Assembly (NCBI GenBank): GCA_013176395.1
Contig: JABMLP010000018.1
Span: 1,178,001-1,242,000 of the forward strand
Length of the DNA stretch: 64,000 nt
Reading direction: 5' to 3'
From: Venturia oleaginea
Taxonomy: Eukaryota > Ascomycota > Dothideomycetes > Venturiales > Venturiaceae
The notes beneath the pieces are model-generated. The model made no database searches. It worked only from the letters and a program-made list of their open reading frames with translations, and had not been told where the DNA came from. The first letter of the stretch is position 1, and each line of letters begins with the position of its first letter. The translations under genes and the position numbers were made by a program. This document shows, one piece after another, positions 1-9,640 of the stretch.

Positions 1-219
1 GTACTTTGGAAGAGACTTGATCAAGAAACAAACATGTTTATCGTTGTTTGAGGAAACGCTAGTGAGTCGGCTTGAATCGACTGGCCTTCCTGTTTCTTTG
101 TTTTTCACAATCTCATTCTATCCGCCGCTTTGATCCCTTTGTTTCTCCAGCTCGCTCACCATCCTCGGCATGAAATGACTCTATGTCTTCAACTTGATCA
201 CAATGACGATGAAATGGTT
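1..219. other. 3' flank of broken secreted-protein gene
   Basis: This stretch lies downstream of the stop codon of the minus-strand gene that ends at 220. I see no coding region, RNA gene or repeat in it that I can support. Confidence 0.4.
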
Positions 220-799
220 CTAGGCGGGGATGAAACCAGAGCTCCCATACTTACTATCAGGAATCATGATCTGATCAACCGTCCATGTCTTCCCTCCATC
301 CACAGTCACAGGCTTAGAAGCAACGATGCCTTTCTGTATGGTGAGCGTATTGGGAAATCCAGGAATCGCAGCTGCGAACGTGAAGGTGTTGTTTGTGTAT
401 GCTATAACAAGTAAGTTCCCACTTTCTTCCCAGGAAAAAGACAGGAAGAACTTACTATGAGCGAGAATAGTCCCCGAGAAACCAGCTTGCACCTCGACAG
501 CGGTATTGAACCGGTTTCCCTTCCCAATAGCCAACGACTGTTCTGAGACGATCTTCCCATCAATCGAAAGCGTTTGACCAAATTGTTTTGTCGCTTCGTC
601 GTATTTGTCTACCCTTTGTTAATCGACCATCTTTCGAATTAGCCGGCACGATAGGAGAAGATGGAACTTACAAACGATGACCAAATCCGTGCCTGCTACG
701 ACGGGAACACCTACGCCATATTCCTGTCTATCAATGCCTATATTCGTCGATGTGAAGGCACACCATTGGTCCCCCGATGCCGTGTTAGGGCATCCAGCT
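220..799 (-). pseudogene. Secreted protein, exons 2-4 (gene split by 13.4-kb transposon)
   Basis: These are the three downstream exons of a small secreted protein whose first exon lies at 14305-14558. Exons are 799..672, 608..456 and 401..220. The donors are GTAAGT and the acceptors end in GGGTAG, GGGTAG and TTATAG. Joined to exon 1 the phases match exactly (254+128+153+182 = 717 nt, 238 residues plus stop). The sequence includes a Gly/Thr/Ser-rich mature region with two cysteines (GCPNTASGDQWC) and a C-terminus ending SGFIPA. I do not recognise a named domain; it resembles uncharacterised fungal secreted proteins. Intron 1 now spans 14304..800 and contains the whole composite transposon. A 13.5-kb intron is far outside the range seen in this window, so the gene is probably silent or mis-spliced. 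The coding sequence itself has no lesion, which suggests that the insertion is recent compared with decay of the gene. Confidence 0.75.
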
Positions 800-836
800 C
801 TACCCAAACAAAAACCATCAGCTCAACAACGAATTT

Positions 837-863
837 CACTACAGTCTTCACTTCTCAAAATCC
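837..863 (+). repeat. Left terminal inverted repeat of the CACTA-like element
   Basis: It starts CACTACAGTC and pairs with 14194-14220; about 20 of the first 23 bases match. It is followed at 852-890 by three to four ACTCAA-type motifs. Confidence 0.7.
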
Positions 864-1277
864 ACTCAAAATCCACTCAAATCACTCATTTGACACCAAA
901 ACAATAATGCCAAGGCCATTCAATCCACACAAATGGTGTCATTTACATAATTGAGTAGTATACAAGTGTCAATAGTGTCATTTTCATATTTGCGATAAAC
1001 ACACGTGACCAACAATAACGCTAAAAATGCGAAGTAAACAACAAAAATAACTCCACATCTTGGCCATCGATACCAAACCATATTTCGACTACAACGTCGT
1101 CAGTTTCTTACGTTTAAACACAGGAAACGTTAGAGGTGCATGCTCTGACGTATATGGTTCAGCAACAACAACCCATTCCTCATCTGAGGCCAGTTCCATC
1201 GTGTGAACAACTGGAGCAACTTTAGCCAAATTCATTCGTGCAATTTCATTTTCTTCTTGCCGTGCATGCTTTCTTTG

Positions 1278-1587
1278 TGTAAGAGTTCAACCCTCAAAGG
1301 TGTTTCGCAAGTGAGGGAAGACAGCTTATATTTCAAGTATCTAAGTACAGAGAAGAAAGTGTAAATACAGGAAGGATAGCTCGTATATATAATCCTCCTC
1401 TTACAATAGATCCTTCTAGAAAGTATCTTTAAATGGAAACGTGACAGCTTGCAAAATAGAACATGGCAGCTTGCGAAATAGAACATGACAGCTTGCAAAA
1501 TAGAACATGACAGCTTGCAGAATAACAAGAGAACAATTGGAAATCCAGTCATGGATAAGCTAGAGAGAAGGATTCCATCCCTTAACA
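1278..1587 (-). repeat. 3' LTR of the gypsy element
   Basis: This 310-bp LTR is identical to 7106-7415 except for one base. Its U3 part (in minus orientation) carries about four copies of a roughly 22-bp unit with core AGCTTGCAAAATAGAACAT, which resembles promoter-proximal enhancer repeats. Confidence 0.95.
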
Positions 1588-4500
1588 TTATCCCCTCCCC
1601 CCCTCTCTTGTAGATCGATGTGAGCGTAGTCTCTGAGGGCGTAGTATAGGTCCGTCGTTTTCAAGAACGTTGCCGTAGGCACTTTCAGAAGCGTCCAGAG
1701 CTGTAGTTTGTTGGAGTTCGCTAAGGGGTTCCCACGTAGGATCAACGTAGCCTACCCACTTAACTAAGACTTCTCGCGTTTGTTGTCGACCTCGCCGGCG
1801 CCATCTTGCGGCTAGAATAGCCTCGATACCGTATTCCTCGTCTCCTTGTTCAGTTACTATAGGAGGCGGCTGTGTATTATCTTGTATTTGTGAAGGTAGG
1901 GGATCTGTGCCAGCTCTCCTAAGTAAAGACGTATGAAATCGGTTGTGGATTCCTCTGGGTGTATCAAGCTCGTAAGACATTGAGTTGATAACTCGTGTAA
2001 CTGTATACTTCCCATGAATCCAGTCTAGTTTCTTACAAGGACGTAGGGTTTTTACGTTCTTTAGGTTGAGCCAGACTTTGTCTCCCACTTTAAAAGAGTC
2101 ATCCGGAGCACGATCTCTATTAGAGTAGTATTCTTGCTGTTGCTGAGCTGATACCATTGACGTTTCTGCCCATTCTTGTGCGTCCTTCAATTTTGCTACA
2201 AGATCTTGTGCTTTTTCTTTTGGATTCTTAGGGGTTTCCTGGGGAGCTTCAACAGTTCCTATATGCTCAATGTTATAACCGTGGGTTAAGAAGAAAGGCG
2301 ATAGGCCCGTAGCTTGGTTTGGTCTATTATCGAGGCATATTTGAGCAATAGGCAGGAGCTCGACCCAGTCGTTCTGACTAAATGTACAGAACTTACGTAG
2401 ATAGGCTTCAACTTCTTGATTTCTTCTTTCCGTAGATCCATCAGTCTCAGGGTGATACGCTGTAGAGAGTCTTCTCTCTATCTTAAGAAGGTGACAAACT
2501 TCTTTCCAGAAAGCATTCACAAATCGCGTGTCCCTATCTGAGACTAGAGATCTAGGAAGCCAGTGTAATCTTACGTAGTTCTGCATAAATAGTTTTGCAA
2601 ATCCTTCAGCTCCAAACTGTTCTTTAGGCACTGGGAACAGGATAGTTCCTTTACCCAAGCGGTCAGTAATAACGCAGAGTCTTGTGCATCTTTGGCTCTC
2701 TGGTAATTCGACTATGAAGTCTACTGAAATATCTTGCCAGATACGGCTAGGGACAGGAAGAGGTTTAAGTAAACCTTTCTTTTTGTCTCGCCAGACTGAA
2801 GTTCTTCCGCAGACGTCACAATTGCGTATAAACTGACGTATATCTTGAGCAAATCCCGGCCAGTAGAACTGTCTGGAGAGAATAGCAATAGTAGCTTCTC
2901 GTCCAGGATGCCCTGATAGGACTGAATCGTGTATTTCTTGAATTACTCCTGTTAAGAGAGGCTCGTAGGAGGGCAACCAGATTCGGTCTCTATAGTAGAG
3001 CTGGTTATTTTCGACTTTACAATCTCCTATAGAAGTAGGAACCTTTAGCTTAGATGGGAACTGCCTATCTTGCTTTAGAACGCTTTGGAAAATACGTCTA
3101 TAGTCTAGATCTCCTTCGAGTGCAGTTTCCCATCTATCCCTTAGATCACCTGAGAGAAAGGGATTTTGTATAAAGGGGATAGGTTCTTTGTCTACTTCTT
3201 GAGCATTTTCCTGGGCAGCTTCTTCTCTTGCAGGAGTCTTATCCTCTAGAACGTTAATCCAAAGCTTTGGAGGTAATAACGTCCTAGTTCTTTCAACGAT
3301 TCTTGGGTCTTGAATATCCTTTGGAAGATCTTGATCCCTTCGAGTTAAGGCGTCTGGAACTACAGATTCAGAGCCTGGGCGATAGCCTAGTTTGAAGTTA
3401 AACTTAGCTAGTATCTGCGCCCATCTCATTTGCCTTTCATTTAGTTCCCTTTTTACCATAAACTTCTCAAGGTTCTTGTGATCTGTGAGGATAATGAATG
3501 GCTTACTTAGGCTAAGTAGCTCGCTAGTCCAATGGACTAGAGCTTTGACTATAGCCATAAGTTCTTTGTCGTGGATATCATAATTGCATTCGGCTGGCAA
3601 GTGCTTAGTAGAGAAGAAAGCACATGGTTTCCAGTTACCTAGCTCATCTTTTTGACTAAGTACTGCTCCGGAAGCCCAGCCTGAAGCATCAGGTTCTACT
3701 CGCGTAGGCTTATCTTCATCAAGTGCAGACAGGACAGGTTCTTTGCAAAACTCTGCCTTAAGTTTTTGAAAAGATTCTTCTTGCTCCTTTCCCCATAAAA
3801 ATGGAGTATTCTTCTTTGTAAGGCGAACCAGAGGCTCCCTTATTGTTGAGTTATCTTTTACAAAGTCACGGTAGAAGTTTGTAAAGCCTAGGAAGCCACG
3901 TACTCCTCGTAGAGTAGTAGGACGTTCCCATTCTTTAATTGCTTTGATCTTCTCCGGATCCATGTGTAGGCCCGTTTCAGTATCTATAACGAAGCCTAGA
4001 TACTTGACTCGTTTGGTATTAAACTCGCACTTCCGAATATCAAGGTATAACCCAGCGTTAAGGCAGCTTTGAAGTATCTTTTCAGTCTTTTCTTCATGGT
4101 CTTTAAGGTTCTTTGAAGAGTATATTACTATATCGTCTAGATAAGCTGAGCAGAACTCGTCTAGGTATCGTCGAAGGATATAGTTTATAGACCGTTGAAA
4201 AGACGCAGGTGCACCGGTTAAGCCAAAGGGAGTAACTAGCCATTCAAATAGACCATATCTAGTTCGAAAGGCAGTTTTGAACTCATCTCCCGTTGCGATT
4301 CGAATCTTGTGGAAGGCAGCATTTACATCAAGCTTACTAAGATACTTAGCACGAGCTAAGGTTAGTAAAGTCTCTTTTACTAACGGTAGCGGGTACCTAT
4401 CCTTTCGAGTAATTGCGTTTAAGGCTCGGTAGTCTACGCAAAAGCGTAAGCCCCCTCCTGGTTTCTTCACAAAGAGAACTGGAGACGCAGCAACTGATTT

Positions 4501-5447
4501 ACTCTCTCGGATAAAGCCTTTATCTAGTAGCTCTGTAAGAGTCCTTCGCAAAACAAGGAGTTGTTCTCGACCCATACCATATAGAGGTCCCCAAGGAAGT
4601 GGTTTTCCTTCTTCTATAGGTATTTCGTGATCAATCCCAGGGCGATGCGGTGGTAGTCTCTCGGCCCTTTTAGGATCAAAGACAGCAGCGTACTTATGAA
4701 ACCTCTTAGGTAGCAATTCCAGTATTTGCTCTGTTGTCAAAGGGACTTTCGGCTTCAAGGCAATATCAATATCTCGAAGAGTAACAGCAAATACTCTAGA
4801 GGCGTCTTTGATTTTCTCAAGTGTAGAAGTGACAAGGCGGTGGAATCTTACGGGCGCTACTTGTTGTATATCAAGTTTGTCTTCAAATTTAGCATCGCGA
4901 ATGCTAATCCCGTTTGCAAAGGTAAGAGTACCTTTAGATTCATTGATAACGGCTTTGGTGTCCTTGAGAAAAGGCCTGCCTAGTAGAAGATCCTCAAATT
5001 GTCCCGGGACTATATAAGCAAAAGCGTTGCATATAAGTCCCCCTAAATCTAGGTTCAACTTCGCAATTTTTGTCACTTGGGTCTGTCCTTCTTCCTTAAG
5101 AACCCCACCTATAGTACGCGGACTGATAGGGAGTACTTCAAGGTCCATCTGCGAAGCTTTCTCCTCGTTTATTGATGCGTAGCAGCTAGATCCATTATCA
5201 AGGAGAGTTTTAAGAGAGTATATATCGTTCACTATAGTATTTGTGTAGAAAAGGCGGGAGAGCATCTTGGGTCTGAACTGCTTCCATTCTTTTTCTATCC
5301 GAGAACGGTGTGAATCAGTGTCTTTGTTCGAATTCAAAATACTATTTACTCTCTCAATTGACTCCTTTGACAATTTTGCTCTATCTACTCTACGCCTCCA
5401 TCCACGACTTTGGATAGAGGCTACTCTTTTTCCGAGTAGTCCTCTTC
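1588..5447 (-). CDS. Pol polyprotein with C-terminal chromodomain
   Basis: The frame is open from about 5447 to the TAA at 1588-1590, which touches the polypurine tract. No ATG lies near the start; the recognisable sequence begins before position 5373, so expression by -1 frameshift from gag is expected. Domains in order are: a retropepsin-like region with LLDNGSS (a DNGS version of the usual D-S/T-G); reverse transcriptase with the YLDDIVIYSS catalytic motif near 4130-4160; RNase H beginning EPDASGWASG; the integrase HHCC zinc-binding region (HPGREATI...CDVCGR, near 2815-2950); the integrase core with SDRDTRF and HPETDGSTERRNQE; and a chromodomain with VLVKWVGY and PTWEP near 1690-1800. About 1,260-1,285 residues is a normal size for this family. 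I see no internal stop codons. The DNGS active site is unusual but occurs in some fungal elements. Confidence 0.93.
1591..1607 (-). other. Polypurine tract for plus-strand DNA synthesis
   Basis: Read on the minus strand this is GAGAGGGGGGGAGGGGA, separated by three bases from the 3' LTR. This is the expected position of the retrotransposon polypurine tract. Confidence 0.85.
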
Positions 5448-6443
5448 TTCAACTTCTTCATTCTCCTCAGTGGTTCCTTTGGCCCTTTTTGAACCAAGTT
5501 GCGTGACTCTTTCTACCTCTGTATCCAACCAGCAGTCTTTCATTCTATGGCCGGCCTTCCCACAGCGTAAGCAGAGGTTATTTGCCTTCCTATATTCATA
5601 GGCTTTAGACGAAATTTTTAACTTGTTTACGCGTGTAGGCTCCCGGTCCATAGCGTTCAGATTTTTAAAAGACTTCTCTTTATCTCTGAATCGTAACTTA
5701 TCTTCTGAGGAAGAGAGCATCTTTGCTGTAGTGATTTGCATACTTGTATTCAAAAGATCGGACACAAACTGCTGGTAGGAGGTACTCTGAGATTGGCCTA
5801 TTCTCTGGTTTCGCAGCTCTTGATTTATTGCTTTGTGTAGAAATGCAATTTTAACAGCGTCAGGCCAAGTCATTCCTCCAGCATTAGCAAGAGTGGTTTC
5901 AAAACGGGGAAGAAAAGAGAAGAAGGGTTCTTTCTCTTTTTGTTTGATTGTGGACAGGCTTACAGTAGCTCTTTGTTGTTGTACTGGATCGCCATAGAAG
6001 TTGTCCATATACTGTAACAATTTCTGTCCCGTTTTATCTTCCTCTGGAGCTGTCTTTACGTAGGCCAGAGTAGCCTGAGCTGCGGAGCCTCGTAGAGAGG
6101 AGAAGATGTAGGCAAATTGGTTCCTACTATCCCCTATAGACTCTGCGTCTATCTCCAACTTCATCCTTGCTTGTTGAAACCACTGAGCCCATTCAGAACG
6201 CTTGCCATCAAATTCTTGGAGCTTAGGAAGTACAGCTTTCTTCCTATGTATTCTGTCTTTTTGTGAATTCTTAGTCTCTTATCCTTCTACTACGTTCTCA
6301 GAGCGAGTAGTGTTAGGCAAGATTGTAAGAATACGCGTAATAGCATCGTTCTGAATGGCTAGTTGATGTTGTAATGCTGCCATAGCTTCTTGTAGGGCTT
6401 GGGGTTCTTGAGGAACTCTTTGTTCCTGATCTTCTCCTTCCAT
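5421..6443 (-). pseudogene. Gag of the gypsy element, with one nonsense codon
   Basis: The coding frame begins at the ATG at 6443-6441 (MEGEDQEQRVPQEP) and ends at the TAG at 5421-5423, about 340 codons. One in-frame TAA lies at 6279-6281, after VVEG. The long part (from an ATG at 6164) contains the retrotransposon gag capsid region and a CCHC zinc knuckle, CLRCGKAGHRMKDC, near 5530-5575. The tail is acidic (EENEEVEEEDYSEKE). The pol frame is -1 relative to gag and overlaps the last 27 or so nucleotides of gag, where GGAAAAAG is the only evident slippery stretch. The nonsense codon would stop Gag at about residue 54 unless it is read through, so this copy is probably defective, although an internal restart is possible. 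Confidence 0.8.
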
Positions 6444-6734
6444 ATTTTCACCTATGAGAGATAATAGAGAGCACTACTATACACACTCCTAGGCTCTACT
6501 CTAGAGATTTGCTAGGCAGTATAGAGTCAATGCCTATTAGTATAGGAAGGTGACTATAGAATCCCAGAAGGATTTTTACACTATAGTCCGCTCTGCAATC
6601 CTTATTACTAAGGACAGAGCTCCCAGGGACTGTGAAGGCCAAGTGTATTAAATCTCTCTTCCTAGCTCTTTCTTTCCTCAGCTTATTACAGCTTCAACTC
6701 CTAAGACTACGCTGTCTTAGGATGACCTGCCCTT

Positions 6735-7080
6735 GCTTCTTGGAGATTCCAGCACGTTCTAGAAAATCTCAGTTTGAATTCTCTTGAATTCCCTTTTTGG
6801 ATTGGCCCTTTCGGTTGGCCCTTGCTTCTTGGAGATTCTAGCACCTTCTAGAAAATCTCAGCTTGAATTCTCTTGAATTCCCTTTTTGTTTGGCCCTTGA
6901 GGTTGGCCCTTGAAGTTGGCCTTTGAGGTTGGCCCTTGCTTCTTGAGTTAGGACAAGTGTCCTCTTCTTGAAATTCCTTTCTGTTTGGCCCTTGAGGTTG
7001 GCCCTCGCTTCTTGGATTAGGACAAGTGTCCTCTTCTTGAAATTCCTTTTGGAGCTTGCTCTCTGTGAGCCTTTCTTCCT
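6735..7080 (-). repeat. Repeated 5' leader of the gypsy element
   Basis: Between gag and the 5' LTR lie two copies of an approximately 88-bp unit (first copy from about 6732, second from about 6820) containing CTTGCTTCTTGGAGATT and TTGAATTCTCTTGAATTCCC. After them come two copies of a shorter unit with GGACAAGTGTCCTCTTCTTG. No conserved protein is encoded here; it is an untranslated leader grown by tandem duplication. Confidence 0.6.
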
Positions 7081-7093
7081 TTGTAAGATTGAG

Positions 7094-7104
7094 GTACTTA
7101 GATA
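7094..7104 (-). other. Candidate self-priming primer-binding site
   Basis: One base inside the 5' LTR, the minus-strand RNA would read TATCTAAGTAC. It is perfectly complementary over 11 nt to GTACTTAGATA within the same LTR (plus-strand positions 7166-7176). That segment lies about 43 nt downstream of the TATATATA at 7212-7219, so near the expected 5' end of the transcript. This geometry matches the Tf1/sushi group, where the first 11 nt of the mRNA prime reverse transcription instead of a tRNA. The assignment is inferred; the transcript start is not known. Confidence 0.6.
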
Positions 7105-7105
7105 A

Positions 7106-7415
7106 TGTAAGAGTTCAACCCTCAAAGGTGTTTCGCAAGTGAGGGAAGACAGCTTATATTTCAAGTATCTAAGTACAGAGAAGAAAGTGTAAATACAGGA
7201 AGGATAGCTCGTATATATAATCCTCCTCTTACAATAGATCCTTCTAGAAAGTATCTTTAAATGGAAACGTGACAGCTTGCAAAATAGAACATGGCAGCTT
7301 GCGAAATAGAACATGACAGCTTGCAAAATAGAACATGACAGCTTGCAGAATAACAAGAGAACAATTGGAAATCCAGTCATGGATAAGCTAGAGAGAAAGA
7401 TTCCATCCCTTAACA
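7106..7415 (-). repeat. 5' LTR of the gypsy element
   Basis: This LTR is transcribed leftwards. A TATA-like TATATATA lies at 7212-7219 and U3 has about four 22-bp repeats (7265-7350). The element's RNA should begin between the TATA motif and position 7176. Confidence 0.95.
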
Positions 7416-8510
7416 CTTTGCCTACGAACTTCTCTTTGTTCAATGTCCTTTCGCTTTACTTGTCTCTTATCTGTAGTAGCAGCCTTATCTCCATTTGTAC
7501 GAAGCTTCTCGCTCTCTTTTCTGTCCCGTTTTGGTCTGCCGGAGTTTCGTATAGGAGGTTCGTCGTCGTTATCATTATCAGAGAGCTGGGAATTAAGGGC
7601 TGGCGCAGCGGCGGCGGCAGCCTCGGAGGCGGAAGATTTGGACGGAGATGGAATAGGTGATTTTGACCGAGCGTGCGTTGGAAACCTAGAGATTTTAGGC
7701 GATAATCCTAAGGCTATATCAACCATAGCCCGTTCACCACTTTCCGGGCCAGTTGTACGAAGACCATAATTGGAATTGGCCGACTCAGAATATGCCCTAG
7801 GCATTGGTGGGTCGCTGGATATAGCCGAGGTTTTTGAAGTTTTCGAAATTTTGCTCGCAGTTAACAAATTTTCTTGGAGTACCGAGCGTGGCGAACGAGA
7901 ACGGGAGGAAGATATACTACTCTGTGTAGTAGTGTCGGTCTCTTGCCCTGAACGGCCTATAGAACTAGACGCTGATAGTATGTTTTGATGTAATGGTCGT
8001 AGACCTCTCCCGTTTTTATTCGCTTTTGATGGACGGCCAGCGTTTTTTCGTATGTCTTCTATCTTGATCGAGAAAAATGCTATTAACGGCCAGTCATTGA
8101 CACACTGACGAAGTACAGGATAGGTAGCATATAGGCGCTCCATCATTGCGGTAAGGTGATCTCGATCCTGCTTTTTGAGGGCCTTAGGGGCGAGAACCGT
8201 TGACCTAATTTGGACAATATTAGCGGTGTAAAAGTCTCAGTTCTGAGCGTTTAAGTGCATACCCTCTACGTTCAATCGTCTCCCATTCTGCATCAAGCCG
8301 TGTAGCTTCATGACACATAGATCGGATCCCAGAACAACATTCTTTGAGTGTTTCTGCTCTCGAATCATAGGTAGAAGCTTGAATTGCTGTAAATGCATCC
8401 TTGACGTTTTCAAGAGACTTCAGAGGGAAGCCCTCAGGTGGGTAAAGATCTCGTGGTGGGTGAGAATCTCGTGGTAGGTAAGGATCTCGTGGTGGTAGAA
8501 TAGCACACAT

Positions 8511-8848
8511 TTTGAATAGGCTGAAAAGTCGAGATAGGTAGGTAATAACCTAATAAAATTATGGCTGTGTAGCAAGGTGTTCGTTAAATACTTAGAAACA
8601 GCTTGTGGAGTGAGAAAAGATTGAGGTTCTTTCTATCTAGGGCTGTGGCACAAAGCCTAACTGTATACACTGATAGAGAAGATTCTAGTAGTGAGTGTAT
8701 GAGATCATTGTCGATCAGGTTTTAAGTATATGAACTTCACATGATACCGAGATGTTTCTTGGCCTAAGATATCTTAATATAACCATCCTCGTAAGTATAG
8801 GCAATGCCCACTGACCTCGATTAATAGGTTTTCCCCGCCCTTCTCATC
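8511..8848. other. CACTA-like element, interior without a gene
   Basis: This stretch is between the start of the passenger gene and the MULE. It should contain the promoter of the minus-strand passenger gene. Nothing else is recognisable. Confidence 0.4.
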
Positions 8849-8872
8849 CTTTTTTTTTCGGTTAATTGCTGA

Positions 8873-9153
8873 TGTCAAAGGATAGATCCTTTCTCAACTT
8901 ATCCTGGATGGATTCTTAGCACTACCTGGTAGTTCTCACGTGCGCCTAGCAGGGATTATTCAGGGACCGTTTCACATGCGCTTCTACTCCTTTCTATTCT
9001 CTTCTCAGGACAGCATGTCCTTTTCCTACTTGGAAGATTATATATACAAGTTGTTCTTCCTGTACCTACACTTTCTTCTTTGTACTTAGATACTTTGAAA
9101 TACAAGCAGTCTTCTCTCACTTGCGAAACACCTTTGAGGGTTGAACTCTTACA
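8873..9153 (+). repeat. Solo LTR of the gypsy family inside the MULE inverted repeat
   Basis: This 281-bp sequence runs from TGTCAAAGG to CTCTTACA and is flanked by the 5-bp duplication GCTGA (8868-8872, 9154-9158). It is a diverged copy, in the opposite orientation, of the LTR at 1278-1587: the last 36 bp are identical, and it keeps a TATATATA motif and TGTACTTAGATACTTTG. It arose by LTR-LTR recombination after an earlier insertion into the MULE. Confidence 0.92.
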
Positions 9154-9377
9154 GCTGAATACCAACATACATTCGATTTTTTTGCAGTTACATACATTAA
9201 ATTGCAGTTACATACAAACGACATATATGTATACAATTTGTATGCGATTGCAAACATAATACGCAAACGACATATATACATACAATTTATATATGATTGC
9301 AAATATGATATGTAGCCGCCTCAACGCCGCAACGCCGCAAAAAAGAGACTAGTCCAAAAAGAGAAGAATGTACAGAT

Positions 9378-9640
9378 GTTTTGATGGTGTTTTTGAGCGA
9401 TTTAACCCTTAAACAGTTCAGTGCATTGCGTTTAAAATATATACAGAGATTACCGCTTTCAGACGTTTTTATGGTGTTTTTGAGCGATTCAACCCTCAAC
9501 ACAATTCAGCGCATTGCGTTCAAAATATGTACAGAGATTACCGCTTTCAGATATTTTGATGGTGTTTTTGAGCGATTCAACCCTCAAACAGTTCAGTGCA
9601 TTGCGTTCAAAATATATACAGAGATTACCGCTTTGGGCAT
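9378..9640. repeat. Three 87-88 bp tandem repeats at the transposase 3' end
   Basis: Three copies start with TTGATGGTGTTTTTGAGCGA or close variants near 9381, 9468 and 9556 and end with ACAGAGATTACCGCTTT. The third overlaps the transposase stop codon (9625-9627). They are subterminal to the MULE and may act as 3' processing or transposase-binding sequence. Confidence 0.8.

Larger units (their letters stand above)
1278..7415 (-). mobile_element. Ty3/gypsy LTR retrotransposon (chromovirus)
   Basis: This is a full-length 6,138-bp element with 310-bp LTRs (1278-1587 and 7106-7415) bounded by TG...CA. A perfect 5-bp target duplication CTTTG flanks it (1273-1277, 7416-7420). It is transcribed on the minus strand, so the right LTR is the 5' LTR. 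Gag, then protease, reverse transcriptase, RNase H, integrase and a C-terminal chromodomain occur in the order of a Ty3/gypsy chromovirus. A polypurine tract abuts the 3' LTR and a candidate self-priming site abuts the 5' LTR. The LTRs differ by one base by eye (1570 versus 7399 region), so the insertion is young. It landed in the passenger gene of the CACTA-like element. A nonsense codon in gag suggests that this copy cannot move alone. Confidence 0.95.
1089..8510 (-). pseudogene. Passenger gene of the CACTA-like element, split by the gypsy insertion
   Basis: Exon 1 is 8510..8263. A 58-nt intron (8262..8205, donor GTATGC, branch GCTAAT, acceptor TTAG) follows, and exon 2 begins at 8204. The reading frame enters the retrotransposon at 7416. 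When the retrotransposon and one copy of the 5-bp duplication are skipped, the frame continues at 1272 and ends at the stop at 1089-1091, giving 407 codons. The ORF is free of lesions apart from the insertion. The N-terminus has proline-rich RDP/RDL repeats (residues 1-30) and a helical Cys-containing segment. The centre is Ser/Ala-rich with basic GRPSK and GRPKRDRK motifs like AT-hooks or nuclear localisation signals, and the C-terminus is charged. I do not recognise the family. It may be an accessory DNA-binding protein of the element or captured host sequence; the position opposite the Tnp2-like gene favours an element-encoded role. The current product would end 9 codons inside the LTR. Confidence 0.6.

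Noticed and set aside
8205..8262. Frameshift in the passenger gene of the CACTA-like element
   Set aside because: A 58-nt intron with GTATGC donor, GCTAAT branch and TTAG acceptor restores the frame, so no lesion is needed.
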